A stretch of 64,000 nucleotides of DNA from CAWKDG01 sp963848355 (GCA_963848355.1 CAWKDG010000012.1:1984001-2048000), one strand, 5' to 3'. Positions 7,675 to 16,225 are shown, counted from the stretch's first letter. Notes: a model not told the origin generated them from the letters alone. A program made the numbers and translations.

Positions 7675-9388
7675 CGGAAGGGGACCGGCTCGCCCCGGCC
7701 ACGATCATCACACGACGAGTCACGACTTCGCCCTTCCGGTGCTGCCGGAAGCGGTGGACATCTTCGACACGACACTGCGTGACGGATCCCAGCAGGAGGG
7801 CCTGTCACTCACGGTCGACGACAAGCTGCGCGTGGCCGAGCAGCTCGATCACCTCGGTGTGACCTTCATCGAGGGGGGTTGGCCGGGAGCCAACCCCAAG
7901 GACGAGGAATTCTTCGCCCGAGCCCCGGCCGAGCTGCGCCTGTCGACGGCGACCCTCGTGGCTTTCGGGTCGACGCGCCGTCCCGGCGTGCGGCCCGAGG
8001 ACGACGAGGTCCTTCGCCACCTCGTCAAGGCCAACACCGAGGCCGTCTGCATTGTGGCCAAGGCGTCCGAGATGCACGTGACCGACGCCCTGCGCACCAC
8101 CTTGGACGAGGCTGTGTCCATGGCGGCCGAGTCGGTCACCTTCCTGCGCGAACACGGTCTCAGGGTGTTCTTCGATGCCGAGCACTTCTTCGACGGCTAC
8201 CGCGACAATCCCGAGTTCAGTCTCAGGGTCCTGCGGGCGGCCGAGGAGGCCGGCGTCGAGGCGTTGGTGCTCTGCGACACGAATGGAGGCGCCATGCCCC
8301 ACGACGTGGAGCGGATCGTCGCCGGGATCGTGTCCGATTTCGAATGTCAGGTGGGAGTGCACTTCCACAACGACTCGGGCTGTGCCGTGGCCAACTCGAT
8401 CGCCGCCGTCCGGGCTGGTGCCACGCATGTCCAGGGCTGCATCAACGGCTACGGCGAGCGCACGGGCAACGCCGATCTCTCCGCCGCCATCCCCAATCTG
8501 TCGCTGAAGCTCAACATCCGCACCATCCCCGCCGAGCGCCTCGAGCGGCTCACCCCCGTCTCCCACCACATCGCCGAGCTGGTCAATGTGGCTCCGAATC
8601 CCCAACAGCCCTACGTCGGCGCCGCCGCCTTCGCCCACAAGGCCGGGCTCCATACGAGCGCCATCGCCCGCCGCAAGGATGCCTACGAGCACATCGCGCC
8701 GGACACGGTCGGCAACGGGACCCGCTTCGTGGTGTCGGAGATGGCCGGTCGCTCCACCCTGGCTCTCAAAGCGCAGGAGCTCGGACTCGAGCTCGATTCC
8801 GAGGTCCTGTCCGGCGTCCTCGACACCTTGAAGACGCTCGAACATCGCGGCTACCACTTCGAGGTGGCCGACGGGTCGCTCGAGCTCTTGCTGCGTCGAG
8901 CGGGGGGATGGGAGCCGGACTTCTTCACCGTCGAGTCGTTTCGTGTCATCGCCGATCACACGGACAACTCGGCCCACAACGGCCGGCACCTGACCGAAGC
9001 GACCGTGAAGGTGCGTGTCCACGATGCCCGGGTGGTGGCCACGGCCGAAGGCAACGGCCCGGTCAATGCCCTCGACTCAGCGCTCCGCCAGGCCATCGGC
9101 TCGTCGTATCCGGTGCTCGACGGCATGCATCTCGTCGACTACCGGGTCCGCGTCCTCGACACGGGCCGGGGAACCGGTGCCGTCACGCGTGTCCTCATCG
9201 ATACCACCGACGGAGAGGTCGTCTGGACGACGATCGGTGTGTCGGAGAACATCATCGAGGCGTCGTGGCAGGCCCTCTTCGACTCGATCGTCTACGGTCT
9301 CGTCCGCGCCGGCGCACAGGGAGCGGGCCCGCAGGGAGCCGGATCGCAGCGAGCCGGATCGCAGCGATCCGGCACGGAGGAAAGATGA
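7664..9388 (+). CDS. cimA: (R)-citramalate synthase
   Basis: Condenses pyruvate and acetyl-CoA to citramalate, feeding the LeuCDB enzymes to make 2-oxobutyrate for isoleucine without threonine deaminase. At 574 residues it matches the CimA/LeuA2 type. FDTTLRDGSQQEGLSL holds the catalytic Arg39-Asp40; the metal ligands are H233 and H235 in VHFHNDSG; INGYGERTGNADL and HKAGLHTSAI follow. Members of this group are told from true LeuA by GSQQEG and HFHNDSGCAVANS. The N-terminus is extended by about 30 low-complexity residues, and the C-terminus ends in a Gly/Ala/Gln/Ser repeat tail coinciding with a DNA tandem repeat (9336-9365). Confidence 0.93.
   Translation: MSGSGRGPARPGHDHHTTSHDFALPVLPEAVDIFDTTLRDGSQQEGLSLTVDDKLRVAEQLDHLGVTFIEGGWPGANPKDEEFFARAPAELRLSTATLVAFGSTRRPGVRPEDDEVLRHLVKANTEAVCIVAKASEMHVTDALRTTLDEAVSMAAESVTFLREHGLRVFFDAEHFFDGYRDNPEFSLRVLRAAEEAGVEALVLCDTNGGAMPHDVERIVAGIVSDFECQVGVHFHNDSGCAVANSIAAVRAGATHVQGCINGYGERTGNADLSAAIPNLSLKLNIRTIPAERLERLTPVSHHIAELVNVAPNPQQPYVGAAAFAHKAGLHTSAIARRKDAYEHIAPDTVGNGTRFVVSEMAGRSTLALKAQELGLELDSEVLSGVLDTLKTLEHRGYHFEVADGSLELLLRRAGGWEPDFFTVESFRVIADHTDNSAHNGRHLTEATVKVRVHDARVVATAEGNGPVNALDSALRQAIGSSYPVLDGMHLVDYRVRVLDTGRGTGAVTRVLIDTTDGEVVWTTIGVSENIIEASWQALFDSIVYGLVRAGAQGAGPQGAGSQRAGSQRSGTEER
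9336..9365 (+). repeat. 15-bp direct tandem repeat in the cimA 3' end
   Basis: GAGCCGGATCGCAGC occurs twice back to back, with degenerate partial copies on both sides. It encodes the repetitive Ala-Gly-Ser-Gln-Arg tail of CimA and probably arose by slippage. Confidence 0.8.
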
Positions 9389-9900
9389 CACAACCGAGCT
9401 ACGTCCCCATCGGCGAAGCGGACCAGGTGCGTCCGGCCTACCGTTTGCAGACCCCGGCCGATTGGCGACAGGACCGAGTGGCTGAGCTGTTGTCACCGGT
9501 CCATCCCCGCGGCCGTGATCTGGGGATCCCGGGCCCTGACCAGGGGTACGCCCTCCTCGTGGCCCACGAATTGTTCGCCGATCGCCTCGAGCTGAGTCCG
9601 GGCATCACGGCGGAAGACGCTCTCGTCGGATGCGCGGCGGTGGCCAGCGCCCGTTCGGCTCTGTTCGGGCGGGCACCGGTGGGCAAGGACGTGGAGCTCG
9701 CCCTGATCCTGTTCGGATTCCTCGGCGGCGCCACGCCCGAGCTGGTCACCGGGCGGGCCCCGTTGTTCCAGGCGGCCAGTCACCACTACCGGCAGCAACG
9801 CCGTATCGTCGAGGCCGTCCCCGAATCGACATTGCGCCTCACCCCCGACCAGGTGCGGGCGCAGCTGTCGGACTGGCGCACCCTCGTCGTCATCGACTGA
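9385..9900 (+). CDS. Hypothetical protein, unrecognised
   Basis: A 171-residue soluble protein whose ATG overlaps the cimA stop (ATGA) and is preceded by GGAGGAAAG, so it is translated as the fourth gene of the leuB-ilvE-cimA unit. There is no signal peptide or membrane segment. It begins MTQPSYVPIGEADQ, has a helical alanine/leucine-rich middle (TAEDALVGCAAVASARSALF) and ends LSDWRTLVVID. I recognise no domain. A much longer open frame in the same register runs back through cimA, but it is an arginine-rich shadow. Confidence 0.65.
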   Translation: MTQPSYVPIGEADQVRPAYRLQTPADWRQDRVAELLSPVHPRGRDLGIPGPDQGYALLVAHELFADRLELSPGITAEDALVGCAAVASARSALFGRAPVGKDVELALILFGFLGGATPELVTGRAPLFQAASHHYRQQRRIVEAVPESTLRLTPDQVRAQLSDWRTLVVID

Positions 9901-9914
9901 GTCCCACGACGGCG

Positions 9915-10772
9915 ATGGAGCGCTTCGAGGTCGCCGCCAACGGCCTCACCTTCTCGGCCGTGGCCGACGGGCCGGCCGACGGTCGGCCCGTGCTCTTTCT
10001 CCACGGCTTCCCGCAGACATCGTGGTCGTGGCACCACCAGCTCACCTCGGTCGGCGCCGAAGGGTACCGGGCGCTGGCCTTCGACCAGCGGGGCTACTGC
10101 AAAGGGGCGCGGCCCGCCGCCGTTGACGATTACCGCATCGACGCCCTCGTGGCCGACGCCCTCGCCGTCGCCGACAGCCAGGGCATGGAGCGTTTCGATC
10201 TCGTCGGTCACGACTGGGGCGCCATGGTGGCCTGGGTGACGGCCGGCCGCCATCCCGACCGGGTACGCACGTTGACGGCCGTCTCGGTGCCCCATCCCGC
10301 TGCCTTCGCCGCTTCCCTCGGGGGAGGCGACCCGGACCAGGCGCAGCGCTCCTCCTACATCGACGTCTTCCGCCAGGTCGGTGTGGCCGAGCGCGCCCTC
10401 CTGGGTGAGGACGGGTCGGGAGATGGGCTGCGGGCCATGTTCGCGGCGTCGGGGCTGGCCCCCGGCGCCGAAGAGGTCGATGTCTTCGTCGCCGCCATGC
10501 TCGAGCCGGGGGCGCTCACCGCCGCCCTCAACTGGTACCGGGCCATGTCGGCCGAAGCGTTCTCCGACGTGGGGAAGATCTCGGTGCCCACCTTGTACGT
10601 GTGGTCCACCGAGGACATCGCCCTCGGCCGCCAGGCGGCTGAGGCCACCGCGGCGTGGGTCTCGGGGCCCTACCGCTTCGAGGTGCTGGCCGGTGTCAGC
10701 CACTGGATCCCCGAAGCAGCGCCGCAGGACCTGGGTCGGCTCCTCCTCGAGCATCTGCGCTCCACGGCGTAG
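9915..10772 (+). CDS. Epoxide-hydrolase-like alpha/beta hydrolase
   Basis: A 285-residue alpha/beta hydrolase. The oxyanion segment is HGFPQTSWSWHHQ at residues 30-42; the nucleophile is D100 in VGHDWGAMVAW, which makes it an epoxide hydrolase/haloalkane dehalogenase type rather than a serine esterase. NWYRAM in the lid matches the epoxide-hydrolase ring-opening tyrosine region, and the catalytic histidine is in VSHWIPEAAPQ. The start is the first ATG that keeps the family N-terminus. It is followed by an acyl-CoA dehydrogenase 20 bp downstream, suggesting a lipid or xenobiotic catabolic pair. Confidence 0.82.
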   Translation: MERFEVAANGLTFSAVADGPADGRPVLFLHGFPQTSWSWHHQLTSVGAEGYRALAFDQRGYCKGARPAAVDDYRIDALVADALAVADSQGMERFDLVGHDWGAMVAWVTAGRHPDRVRTLTAVSVPHPAAFAASLGGGDPDQAQRSSYIDVFRQVGVAERALLGEDGSGDGLRAMFAASGLAPGAEEVDVFVAAMLEPGALTAALNWYRAMSAEAFSDVGKISVPTLYVWSTEDIALGRQAAEATAAWVSGPYRFEVLAGVSHWIPEAAPQDLGRLLLEHLRSTA

Positions 10773-10792
10773 AGAGATGGGAAACTGAGGAC

Positions 10793-11944
10793 ATGGATCC
10801 TCTGTCCTTCGCACTGACCGATACCCAAAATGAATTCCGTGCTTCGGTGCGGCAGCTGGCCGACGCCCGCATCGCCCCCCATGCCGCTGCCGTCGACCGC
10901 GATGCGGCTTATCCGTGGGACGGTTTCAAAGCATGCGTCGACCTGGAGCTCCCGGCGCTCGGCATCCCCGTCGCATACGGGGGGGCCGGCGCCGATCACG
11001 TCACGCAGGCCGTCATGGTCGAGGAGCTTGCTCGCGCCTGTGCATCGACGAGCGTCACCCTTCTGATCTCCAAGCTCAGCATGATCCCTCTCATGAACTG
11101 GGGATCGGACGAGCTGAAGGCGCGGTACCTCCCGCGCGTGGCGTCGGGGGAGGCGCAGGGGAGCTACTGCCTCTCGGAGGCGGACGCCGGCAGCGATGTG
11201 GCCGCCATGCGGTGCCGGGCGGTCCGCGACGGCGACCACTACGTCCTGTCGGGCACGAAGTACTGGATTACCAACGCCGGCGTCTCCGACACCTACACCG
11301 TCTTCGCCAAGACCGATCCCGACGCCGGCCACCGGGGCATCAGCTGCTTCGTCGTGGAGGCGGAATGGGGTGTCAAGGTGGCCAAGCTCGAACACAAGAT
11401 GGGCTTGCGGGGGAGCCCGACCGGCGAGGTCGTCTTCGACGATGTGCGCGTGCCGGCCGCCAACCTCGTCGGCGCCGAAGGTCAGGGATTCACGATCGCC
11501 ATGCACACGCTGGACCGCAGCCGACCGACGATCGGGGCCCAGGCCGTCGGCATCGCCCAGAGTGCCATCGATCAAGCCTCGACGTACATGAAGCAACGAC
11601 AGGCGTTCGGCCAATCGATCGCCGATTTCCAGGGACTGCGGTTCATGCTGGCCGAGATGGCCATGCGCACCGAGGCGGCGCGCACCTTGGTCTATCGGGC
11701 CTGCTCGGTGGTCGACGCCGGAGATCCCGACGGCGAGCTCTCCATGATCGGAGCCATGGCGAAGTGCTTCGCTTCCGACACGGCCATGGCGGTGACCACG
11801 GACGCCGTGCAGCTCCTCGGCGGCTACGGCTACACCAACGACTTCCCCGTGGAACGACTCATGCGTGACGCCAAGATCACCCAGATTTACGAAGGTACCA
11901 ACCAGATTCAAAGGGTCGTAATGGCAAAGAAGCTGCTTGGATAG
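10793..11944 (+). CDS. Acyl-CoA dehydrogenase
   Basis: FAD-dependent acyl-CoA dehydrogenase, 383 residues, normal length. Family signatures are CLSEADAGSDVAAM, GTKYWITNAG, DRSRPTIGAQAVGIAQSA, QAFGQSIADFQ and QLLGGYGYTNDFPVER. The catalytic base is E367 in IYEGTNQIQR, the position used by short/medium-chain enzymes. Chain length or substrate cannot be fixed from sequence. It lies 20 bp after the hydrolase gene, probably on the same transcript. Confidence 0.92.
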   Translation: MDPLSFALTDTQNEFRASVRQLADARIAPHAAAVDRDAAYPWDGFKACVDLELPALGIPVAYGGAGADHVTQAVMVEELARACASTSVTLLISKLSMIPLMNWGSDELKARYLPRVASGEAQGSYCLSEADAGSDVAAMRCRAVRDGDHYVLSGTKYWITNAGVSDTYTVFAKTDPDAGHRGISCFVVEAEWGVKVAKLEHKMGLRGSPTGEVVFDDVRVPAANLVGAEGQGFTIAMHTLDRSRPTIGAQAVGIAQSAIDQASTYMKQRQAFGQSIADFQGLRFMLAEMAMRTEAARTLVYRACSVVDAGDPDGELSMIGAMAKCFASDTAMAVTTDAVQLLGGYGYTNDFPVERLMRDAKITQIYEGTNQIQRVVMAKKLLG

Positions 11945-12299
11945 AACATCCTCGATGGGTGGCGGGTGCGTACGATTCGGCGGATGGGTCCCTACTCCCC
12001 CTCCTATTTCAACACCTGTTGAGCCATGACCGGTCGGTGACCCGGTACCGACTTTGCCTGCACCAAGGCTCCAGGGGCGGGAACTCCTCGGTGCCGAGTT
12101 GATCAGGTGGACCAGTGCCTCGATGTCCCGCAGGGTGTGTGCGCCCAGACCAGTGACCGTGACACGAGCAGCGTCTCGGCCGCCGTCGGTGAGGGCGCAT
12201 TGGCTTCGGTGGGCGACGGCCATTACCCGGGCCGAGAGCACCGGCCACGTTCCCCAATCCGCGGAACGAATGGGACTTTGGACTCTTCCTAGCCGACGT

Positions 12300-12440
12300 A
12301 GCGTTATGGCACACTGAAGTTACGGATGATGAATCCGGGTTTCGCCAAGTCAGCTGATTGGCGAAGGCGACGCCAGACTGGCGGGCCAGCCAGACTGAGC
12401 GTCCCTGGAAAGCGGCCCACTATGGGGGCCGCTTTTCTCG
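12300..12440 (+). ncRNA. Candidate structured small RNA, unnamed
   Basis: A perfect 8-bp inverted repeat TTCGCCAA/TTGGCGAA (12341-12348 with 12358-12365, 9-nt loop) is followed by a second self-complementary stretch around CCAGACTGGCGGGCCAGCC and then a canonical terminator hairpin (12409-12436). No plus-strand gene ends upstream within 350 bp and none begins downstream on this strand, so the terminator needs its own transcript. I do not recognise a known riboswitch or sRNA family. Confidence 0.35.
12409..12436 (+). terminator. Rho-independent terminator hairpin
   Basis: Ten-base-pair stem AAAGCGGCCC / GGGCCGCTTT (12409-12418 with 12426-12435), 7-nt loop, then T and a pyrimidine-rich stretch. 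The flanking A-run makes it potentially bidirectional, so it could also end the minus-strand gene stopping at 12490. Confidence 0.7.
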
Positions 12441-12489
12441 TTCGACCTGGTGACGCCATCTTCGCGCCCCACCGAGCGCTCGAACGGGC

Positions 12490-13146
12490 TTACGGGCCTG
12501 CGGCGTCCGAGTTCCTGACCTTGGACCCTGGGGAGGGGCTACCCAGGACGGTGATCTCCTCGCCCAGACGGGCGCCCTGAAGAAGCTCGAGGTGGTCGCC
12601 GCTCCAGAAGCGGCCGGGGTCGTACCAGTTGGCCGGTCGGTTGTCGGCGAGAAGGCCCATGGCCTTATAGGTGCCGGCGACAACCTCGGCGCAGTAGCTG
12701 GCCTCGACGTCGGCCGGGCGGCGAACGCGCCCCCGGGCCCAACTGCCGGCCAGGGCGAGCAAGGTCGGGAACGGGAAGCCGTCCTTACGGGCGATCTCCG
12801 TCAGCAGAGCGTCCTCCATCTCCGGAGTCACGTCGGCGTGCAGTTGACGGAGCCAGGTGCTCTGGTGGTAGCGCTCCATCCAGGTGGTTACCGCCCCCCG
12901 CAGGTCGTGCAGCTGCACGCCTCGGTGGTAGGTGCCGCTCCACACGTCAAGCAGCGAGTGGCCCAGTTCGGCATGCCACATCAGCGGCGGAAGGTCCTCG
13001 AGTACGACCGCCATGCCCACATGGTTGACAGGACTGTTGGTGAAAACTCGGATGGCGTGGTCGGCGGCGCTCGGGCCCCGGAACAGCCACAGGTCCCCGG
13101 TGCGCGTCAGTTCGACAGCGTCATCCAGGCTGAGCGGATCAGCCAC
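12490..13146 (-). CDS. YiiX/C92-type permuted papain-like amidase
   Basis: A 218-residue protein of the NlpC/P60-related circularly permuted YaeF/YiiX (peptidase C92-like) group. GDLWLFRG opens the fold; the likely catalytic His is H42 in VNHVGMAVVLED and the Cys is C152 in EASYCAEVVAGTYKAMG, the His-before-Cys order expected of the permuted family. There is no signal peptide, and the substrate (lipid amide or peptide) is unknown. It overlaps the small membrane-protein gene upstream by 8 bp, so the two are cotranscribed. Confidence 0.75.
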   Translation of the reverse strand: MADPLSLDDAVELTRTGDLWLFRGPSAADHAIRVFTNSPVNHVGMAVVLEDLPPLMWHAELGHSLLDVWSGTYHRGVQLHDLRGAVTTWMERYHQSTWLRQLHADVTPEMEDALLTEIARKDGFPFPTLLALAGSWARGRVRRPADVEASYCAEVVAGTYKAMGLLADNRPANWYDPGRFWSGDHLELLQGARLGEEITVLGSPSPGSKVRNSDAAGP

Positions 13147-13396
13147 GGCGCACCGACTTTCCGGCCAGGCGGCGCAGGCGGCGGAAACGCTCTGGGTGAG
13201 CGGTCGGGCGACTCACGACCGGCGCAACATCCGTGATCGCCGCGATGGCCGCCACCCGCTGATGCAGTCGGGCCCGCACGTCGTCGGGCGTGTAAGCCCT
13301 GCGTCGACGTTCCGATCGGACGACGGCCACGCCGGTGGCGGCGACACCGGCCAGGCCGGCAAGCCCGATGATCTTCCAGAAGGAACGTTTCCCCAT
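13139..13396 (-). CDS. Small single-pass membrane protein
   Basis: An 85-residue protein with one N-terminal hydrophobic segment (FWKIIGLAGLAGVAATGVAVV, about residues 6-26), then an arginine-rich tail. No known domain. It is upstream of, and overlaps by 8 bp, the C92-type amidase gene, and could tether or localise that enzyme; this is inference from gene order only. Confidence 0.6.
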   Translation of the reverse strand: MGKRSFWKIIGLAGLAGVAATGVAVVRSERRRRAYTPDDVRARLHQRVAAIAAITDVAPVVSRPTAHPERFRRLRRLAGKSVRRG

Positions 13397-13485
13397 CTTC
13401 CCGTCATACTAAAGACGCGGAGGCCAACAAACCGGCACTTGCACACCGTCTTGCCCAGCATTTCAGGCTCGCCTTGGGTGCCGCC

Positions 13486-14727
13486 TCAGAAGTCGCCGCA
13501 GGGGCTACCGCCTTTGATTTCGGCCAATGCTGTCGAGGGATCGCTTCCGAAGAACCCGAGGAACAGACGATCGCCCGTCGTCGTACCCTGTACGGTGATC
13601 GCTCCCCCCTGCTCATAGCTGAAGTCGTTTGGGGGATAGAAGCCTCGCACCTGACGAAGCGTCATTCCGAGGGTGGCTCCTGTCGAAGCCGTCAGATGTG
13701 GCTGGCCGAATGTTCGATTCGGTCGTTTCGATTTACCAATCGCGGGAAGGCCACCTGGTAGGTACCGATATCCCGTCAGTTTTCCAGAGGTGAACTCCAA
13801 AGAAAGGTCGCTCCACTGGACCTCAGCCGTATCCTTGCACACGCCGAAGCTGGTCGTTGTTGGAGAACCGAGGTAATGGGTCATGGTCAACACAGCAGCC
13901 CCTTGAGCGGCTCCTATTCCGACTACGCCAAGTCCGTCTGGGCCGAGGATGACATGGGTAGTGGAAACGGGCGTCGTGGTGCTGGAGGTGGACGAAGTGG
14001 GCCCGATAATTCCATTTCGTCCGAAGCCGCGTACGTAGTCGACAGCGAATACAGCCGACGCTCCCGTGCTTGAGCAGGTCGCAGGAGAGAAGCCAGAGGG
14101 TGAAATCGAGGTGCTGGGTACGTCGAGGGGAGATGACCAAGTCGAGAATTGCACCTGCACTTCGAGTTCATGAGGAATCGTTCCGCACCAAATCCAGTCG
14201 AGTTCGACTATGGCCTGCGGCAATGCCCCCGACCCTGAGAGCACGATCGAGTTGGATGGGGGTGGCCAGTCAGGCGCGCGGTGATAGGTCATTTCGGTTT
14301 GCAGGAGAGGAATCCCGTTGTCGCCCAGTAGGGTGACCCTCGGTCGACCCGATAGAGAGCACGGCTCGCTGGCTGAGTTCGAGAGCTTGATTGACCCAAG
14401 TTCCGATTGCGTTGCATTGAAGACGACGGTCCCCACGAGCTGATTCGGCACACAGAGAGGAGCGGAGGCCGCCGGTCCGGTCGTCGGCTGGGTTGCGGGA
14501 GTGATTGACCGGGGGACCGGGGACGAGCGCAGGCTGGCGAGAGGGACTGCGATCGCTGCGGCCACTACAGCCACGGCGACGAGCGAGACTGCCAGCCTCC
14601 TTTGGCGACGGCGGTGAACGAGAACCCGCACAGTGTTTGGCAAAGATTCGCCCAGGTCGAAGCCGGGAGCCTGTCGTTGAAATTCTTGTCTGAGTTGGGC
14701 TTCCAACGCGTCACGATCAGACATCAT
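13486..14727 (-). CDS. Membrane-anchored DUF4232-type protein, putative anti-sigma partner
   Basis: 413 residues. A short cytosolic N-terminus (SDRDALEAQLRQEFQRQAPGF) precedes one membrane helix (about residues 45-65) and a long Ser/Thr-rich exported part. The middle resembles DUF4232 (CVPNQLVGT, NSASEPCSLSGRPRVTLL), which is often secreted or lipid-anchored in Actinomycetota. The start at 14727 is ATGATG preceded by GGAGG and overlaps the sigma gene by 11 bp. Gene order and topology suggest an anti-sigma or sensor for the adjacent ECF sigma, but no ZAS zinc motif is visible. Codon bias is weaker than in neighbouring genes. Confidence 0.6.
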   Translation of the reverse strand: MMSDRDALEAQLRQEFQRQAPGFDLGESLPNTVRVLVHRRRQRRLAVSLVAVAVVAAAIAVPLASLRSSPVPRSITPATQPTTGPAASAPLCVPNQLVGTVVFNATQSELGSIKLSNSASEPCSLSGRPRVTLLGDNGIPLLQTEMTYHRAPDWPPPSNSIVLSGSGALPQAIVELDWIWCGTIPHELEVQVQFSTWSSPLDVPSTSISPSGFSPATCSSTGASAVFAVDYVRGFGRNGIIGPTSSTSSTTTPVSTTHVILGPDGLGVVGIGAAQGAAVLTMTHYLGSPTTTSFGVCKDTAEVQWSDLSLEFTSGKLTGYRYLPGGLPAIGKSKRPNRTFGQPHLTASTGATLGMTLRQVRGFYPPNDFSYEQGGAITVQGTTTGDRLFLGFFGSDPSTALAEIKGGSPCGDF

Positions 14728-15256
14728 CGCCCACCTCCACCAACTGGGACCGCAATGTGTCAAGCGCTCGCGACAGACGAGACTTCACAGTCCCGGGGGC
14801 AATCCGGAGCAGCGTCGCGATCTCCTGCTCGCTCATGTCCTCCAGATACCGAAGGACGACGGCGACTCGTTGATTCCTGGGCAATGCGGCTAGCGCCTGA
14901 GCGAGATCAATACGTGGCCCGAGGCCCTCATCGGCACCCGGCACTTGCGGCTTCGGTGGCGGAAAGCGGGTTTCGTGCCGCATGACAACTCGCCAATGAC
15001 GCCGATCCTTGAATGCCTGATTGACAACAATTCTCCGAAGGTAAGGGCCAAGTTCATCGATGCGTCCGGCAGACCATTTGGGCCACGCCGCAGCAAAGGC
15101 ATCTGCAACCAGATCCTCAGCCTGGCTTCGGTTGCCGCAGAGGAAGAAGGCAATGCGGGCCAGCCGGTCACCGTGTTCTCGGATGGCGTTGCCAAACGCG
15201 TCCGCTGGGCGTTCGCGTGTGGAGCCACTCTGATCTGTCTGTTCGCCCACTCGCAC
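14717..15256 (-). CDS. ECF-family RNA polymerase sigma factor
   Basis: Region 2 spans AFGNAIREHGDRLARIAFFL to DAFAAAWPKW, and region 4 spans ALAALPRNQRVAVVLRYLED to APGTVKSRLSRALDTLRSQL, with the usual helix-turn-helix. The open frame extends to 15373, but the GTG at 15256, preceded by AAGGGGACC, gives 179 residues, the typical length; the extra 39 residues look non-coding. The downstream gene overlaps and encodes a membrane protein with a cytosolic N-terminus, the usual sigma/anti-sigma order. Two GGAACC motifs upstream may be its own promoter -35 elements. Confidence 0.88.
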   Translation of the reverse strand: MRVGEQTDQSGSTRERPADAFGNAIREHGDRLARIAFFLCGNRSQAEDLVADAFAAAWPKWSAGRIDELGPYLRRIVVNQAFKDRRHWRVVMRHETRFPPPKPQVPGADEGLGPRIDLAQALAALPRNQRVAVVLRYLEDMSEQEIATLLRIAPGTVKSRLSRALDTLRSQLVEVGDDV

Positions 15257-15315
15257 GGTCCCCTTGCCCTCTTCGAGGGTCGTCCTATCCCTAATGATCC
15301 CTAGGCCCTCCGTTT

Positions 15316-15330
15316 GGTTCCACAGGTTCC
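15316..15330 (-). promoter_or_regulatory. Paired GGAACC motifs, possible ECF -35 elements
   Basis: GGAACC occurs twice, nine bases apart, on the minus strand (15330-15325 and 15321-15316), 60-75 bp upstream of the sigma start. GGAAC is the classic ECF -35 core, which would fit autoregulation. No matching -10 was found with confidence. Confidence 0.25.
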
Positions 15331-15429
15331 CAGCACGGCTAAGAAAGCGCCTCGACCGTGTCTGGGCTCCCACCGCCTGTTGCCGCCGATTCCGTATCGG
15401 AAGTGGCGCATTTGAGGAGCCAAAGCGAG

Positions 15430-15660
15430 CGAGAGTGCAACTGCTCCGACTCGCCGGCGGGCCGATCGGAGATCACGACCATGTCGTTGATCCCTTTGCC
15501 GTTGGCTGCGGGCTCCCTTTGGACACGGCAGCGCCCGGCCCTGGCGCAGGCTGCGATAGAGCTCCTGGCGCAGCGCCCTTCGGCCCTGGACGAACAGCGA
15601 CATGTCGATGCTCTGGATCCCTTGAGACCACCCGGTATCGCAGATGCTGAGGTCGGAGCT
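15430..15660 (-). pseudogene. Degraded coding remnant, unidentified
   Basis: The 15374-15775 interval has no intact gene. On the minus strand one frame reads IQSIDMSLFVQGRRALRQEL and continues into YRSLRQ, then coherence passes to another frame (GKGINDMVVISDRPAGESE). The pattern recalls the start of an actinobacterial nucleotide-cyclase-like domain, in which an SVDI-type strand precedes a LRxxLY helix, but this is too short to name. It is best read as a decayed gene fragment. Confidence 0.3.
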
Positions 15661-15775
15661 CTGAAGAAGCTGGCAAGAGGCACGTCGGGTCGGCGCAGGT
15701 TCAGACCGAGAGCGGGCGCAGTCCGATGCATGATGTAGCGCACATGATAAAGACGCGTCCATGAATGGAGAATCC

Positions 15776-16225
15776 ATGAACATCGTGATGGCAACCGATG
15801 GATCCGAGCCTGCGATCGACGCGGCCCGCAGATCCATGGAGCTACTGCGCCCCGGAGGCCACATAGTGCTCGTCATGGTCATCCCCGAATATGAGGACCC
15901 CATGGAGGACGCTGGGGGCATCGAGGGCCCGGTTGTCAGCGAAAAGCAGGCGGAAAAAGATTGGCAAAAGGCAACCGCGAAAGGGCAGGCTGCACTCGAG
16001 CGCACCGCCTCGGTGCTCGGAACCGAGGCGGACGTTCGTCTGGTGCCGGACGACGAGACGACGGGGGCAGCCATTGTCCGAATCGCAAGCGAGGCGAAGG
16101 CAGACGTGCTCGTGATCGGCTCATCCAGCAAAGGGTGGTTGAGCCGACTCCTCAGCGGCTCGGTCAGCGACTATGTGGCCCACCACGCACCGTGTCCAAT
16201 CATGCTGATCCGTCACGACCACTGA
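15776..16225 (+). CDS. Universal stress protein (UspA family)
   Basis: 149 residues, one Usp domain. NIVMATDGSEPAIDAA is the first strand with the ATP-site Asp, and the C-terminal nucleotide loop reads IGSSSKGWLSRLLSGSVSDY followed by CPIMLIR. The usual GxxG at the loop start is GSSS, so the second Gly of the consensus is replaced. The ATG at 15776 is preferred over 15761 because GGAG lies five bases before it. A patch with ATGATAAAG about 25 bp upstream could be its -10. The gene is followed after 186 bp by the diadenylate-cyclase-domain gene. Confidence 0.88.
   Translation: MNIVMATDGSEPAIDAARRSMELLRPGGHIVLVMVIPEYEDPMEDAGGIEGPVVSEKQAEKDWQKATAKGQAALERTASVLGTEADVRLVPDDETTGAAIVRIASEAKADVLVIGSSSKGWLSRLLSGSVSDYVAHHAPCPIMLIRHDH

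Larger units (their letters stand above)
11945..12489. other. 545-bp intergenic region without a convincing gene
   Basis: No frame here shows both a plausible start and coding-type third-position bias over its full length. The minus-strand stretch 12080-12241 reads a short coherent peptide (CALTDGGRDAARVTVTGLG) reminiscent of a winged-helix regulator C-terminus, but it has no proper start or stop. The right half contains inverted repeats and a terminator, described separately. Confidence 0.5.

Noticed and set aside
7879..9384. Long plus-strand frame through cimA continuing into the 9385-9900 gene
   Set aside because: Only the part from ATG 9385 has normal composition and a ribosome-binding site; the upstream part is arginine-rich and overlaps CimA motifs in another frame.
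12080..12241. Possible MarR/winged-helix C-terminal fragment on the minus strand
   Set aside because: Only about 40 residues look coherent, with no start, no upstream domain and no stop at a sensible place; not enough to call a pseudogene.
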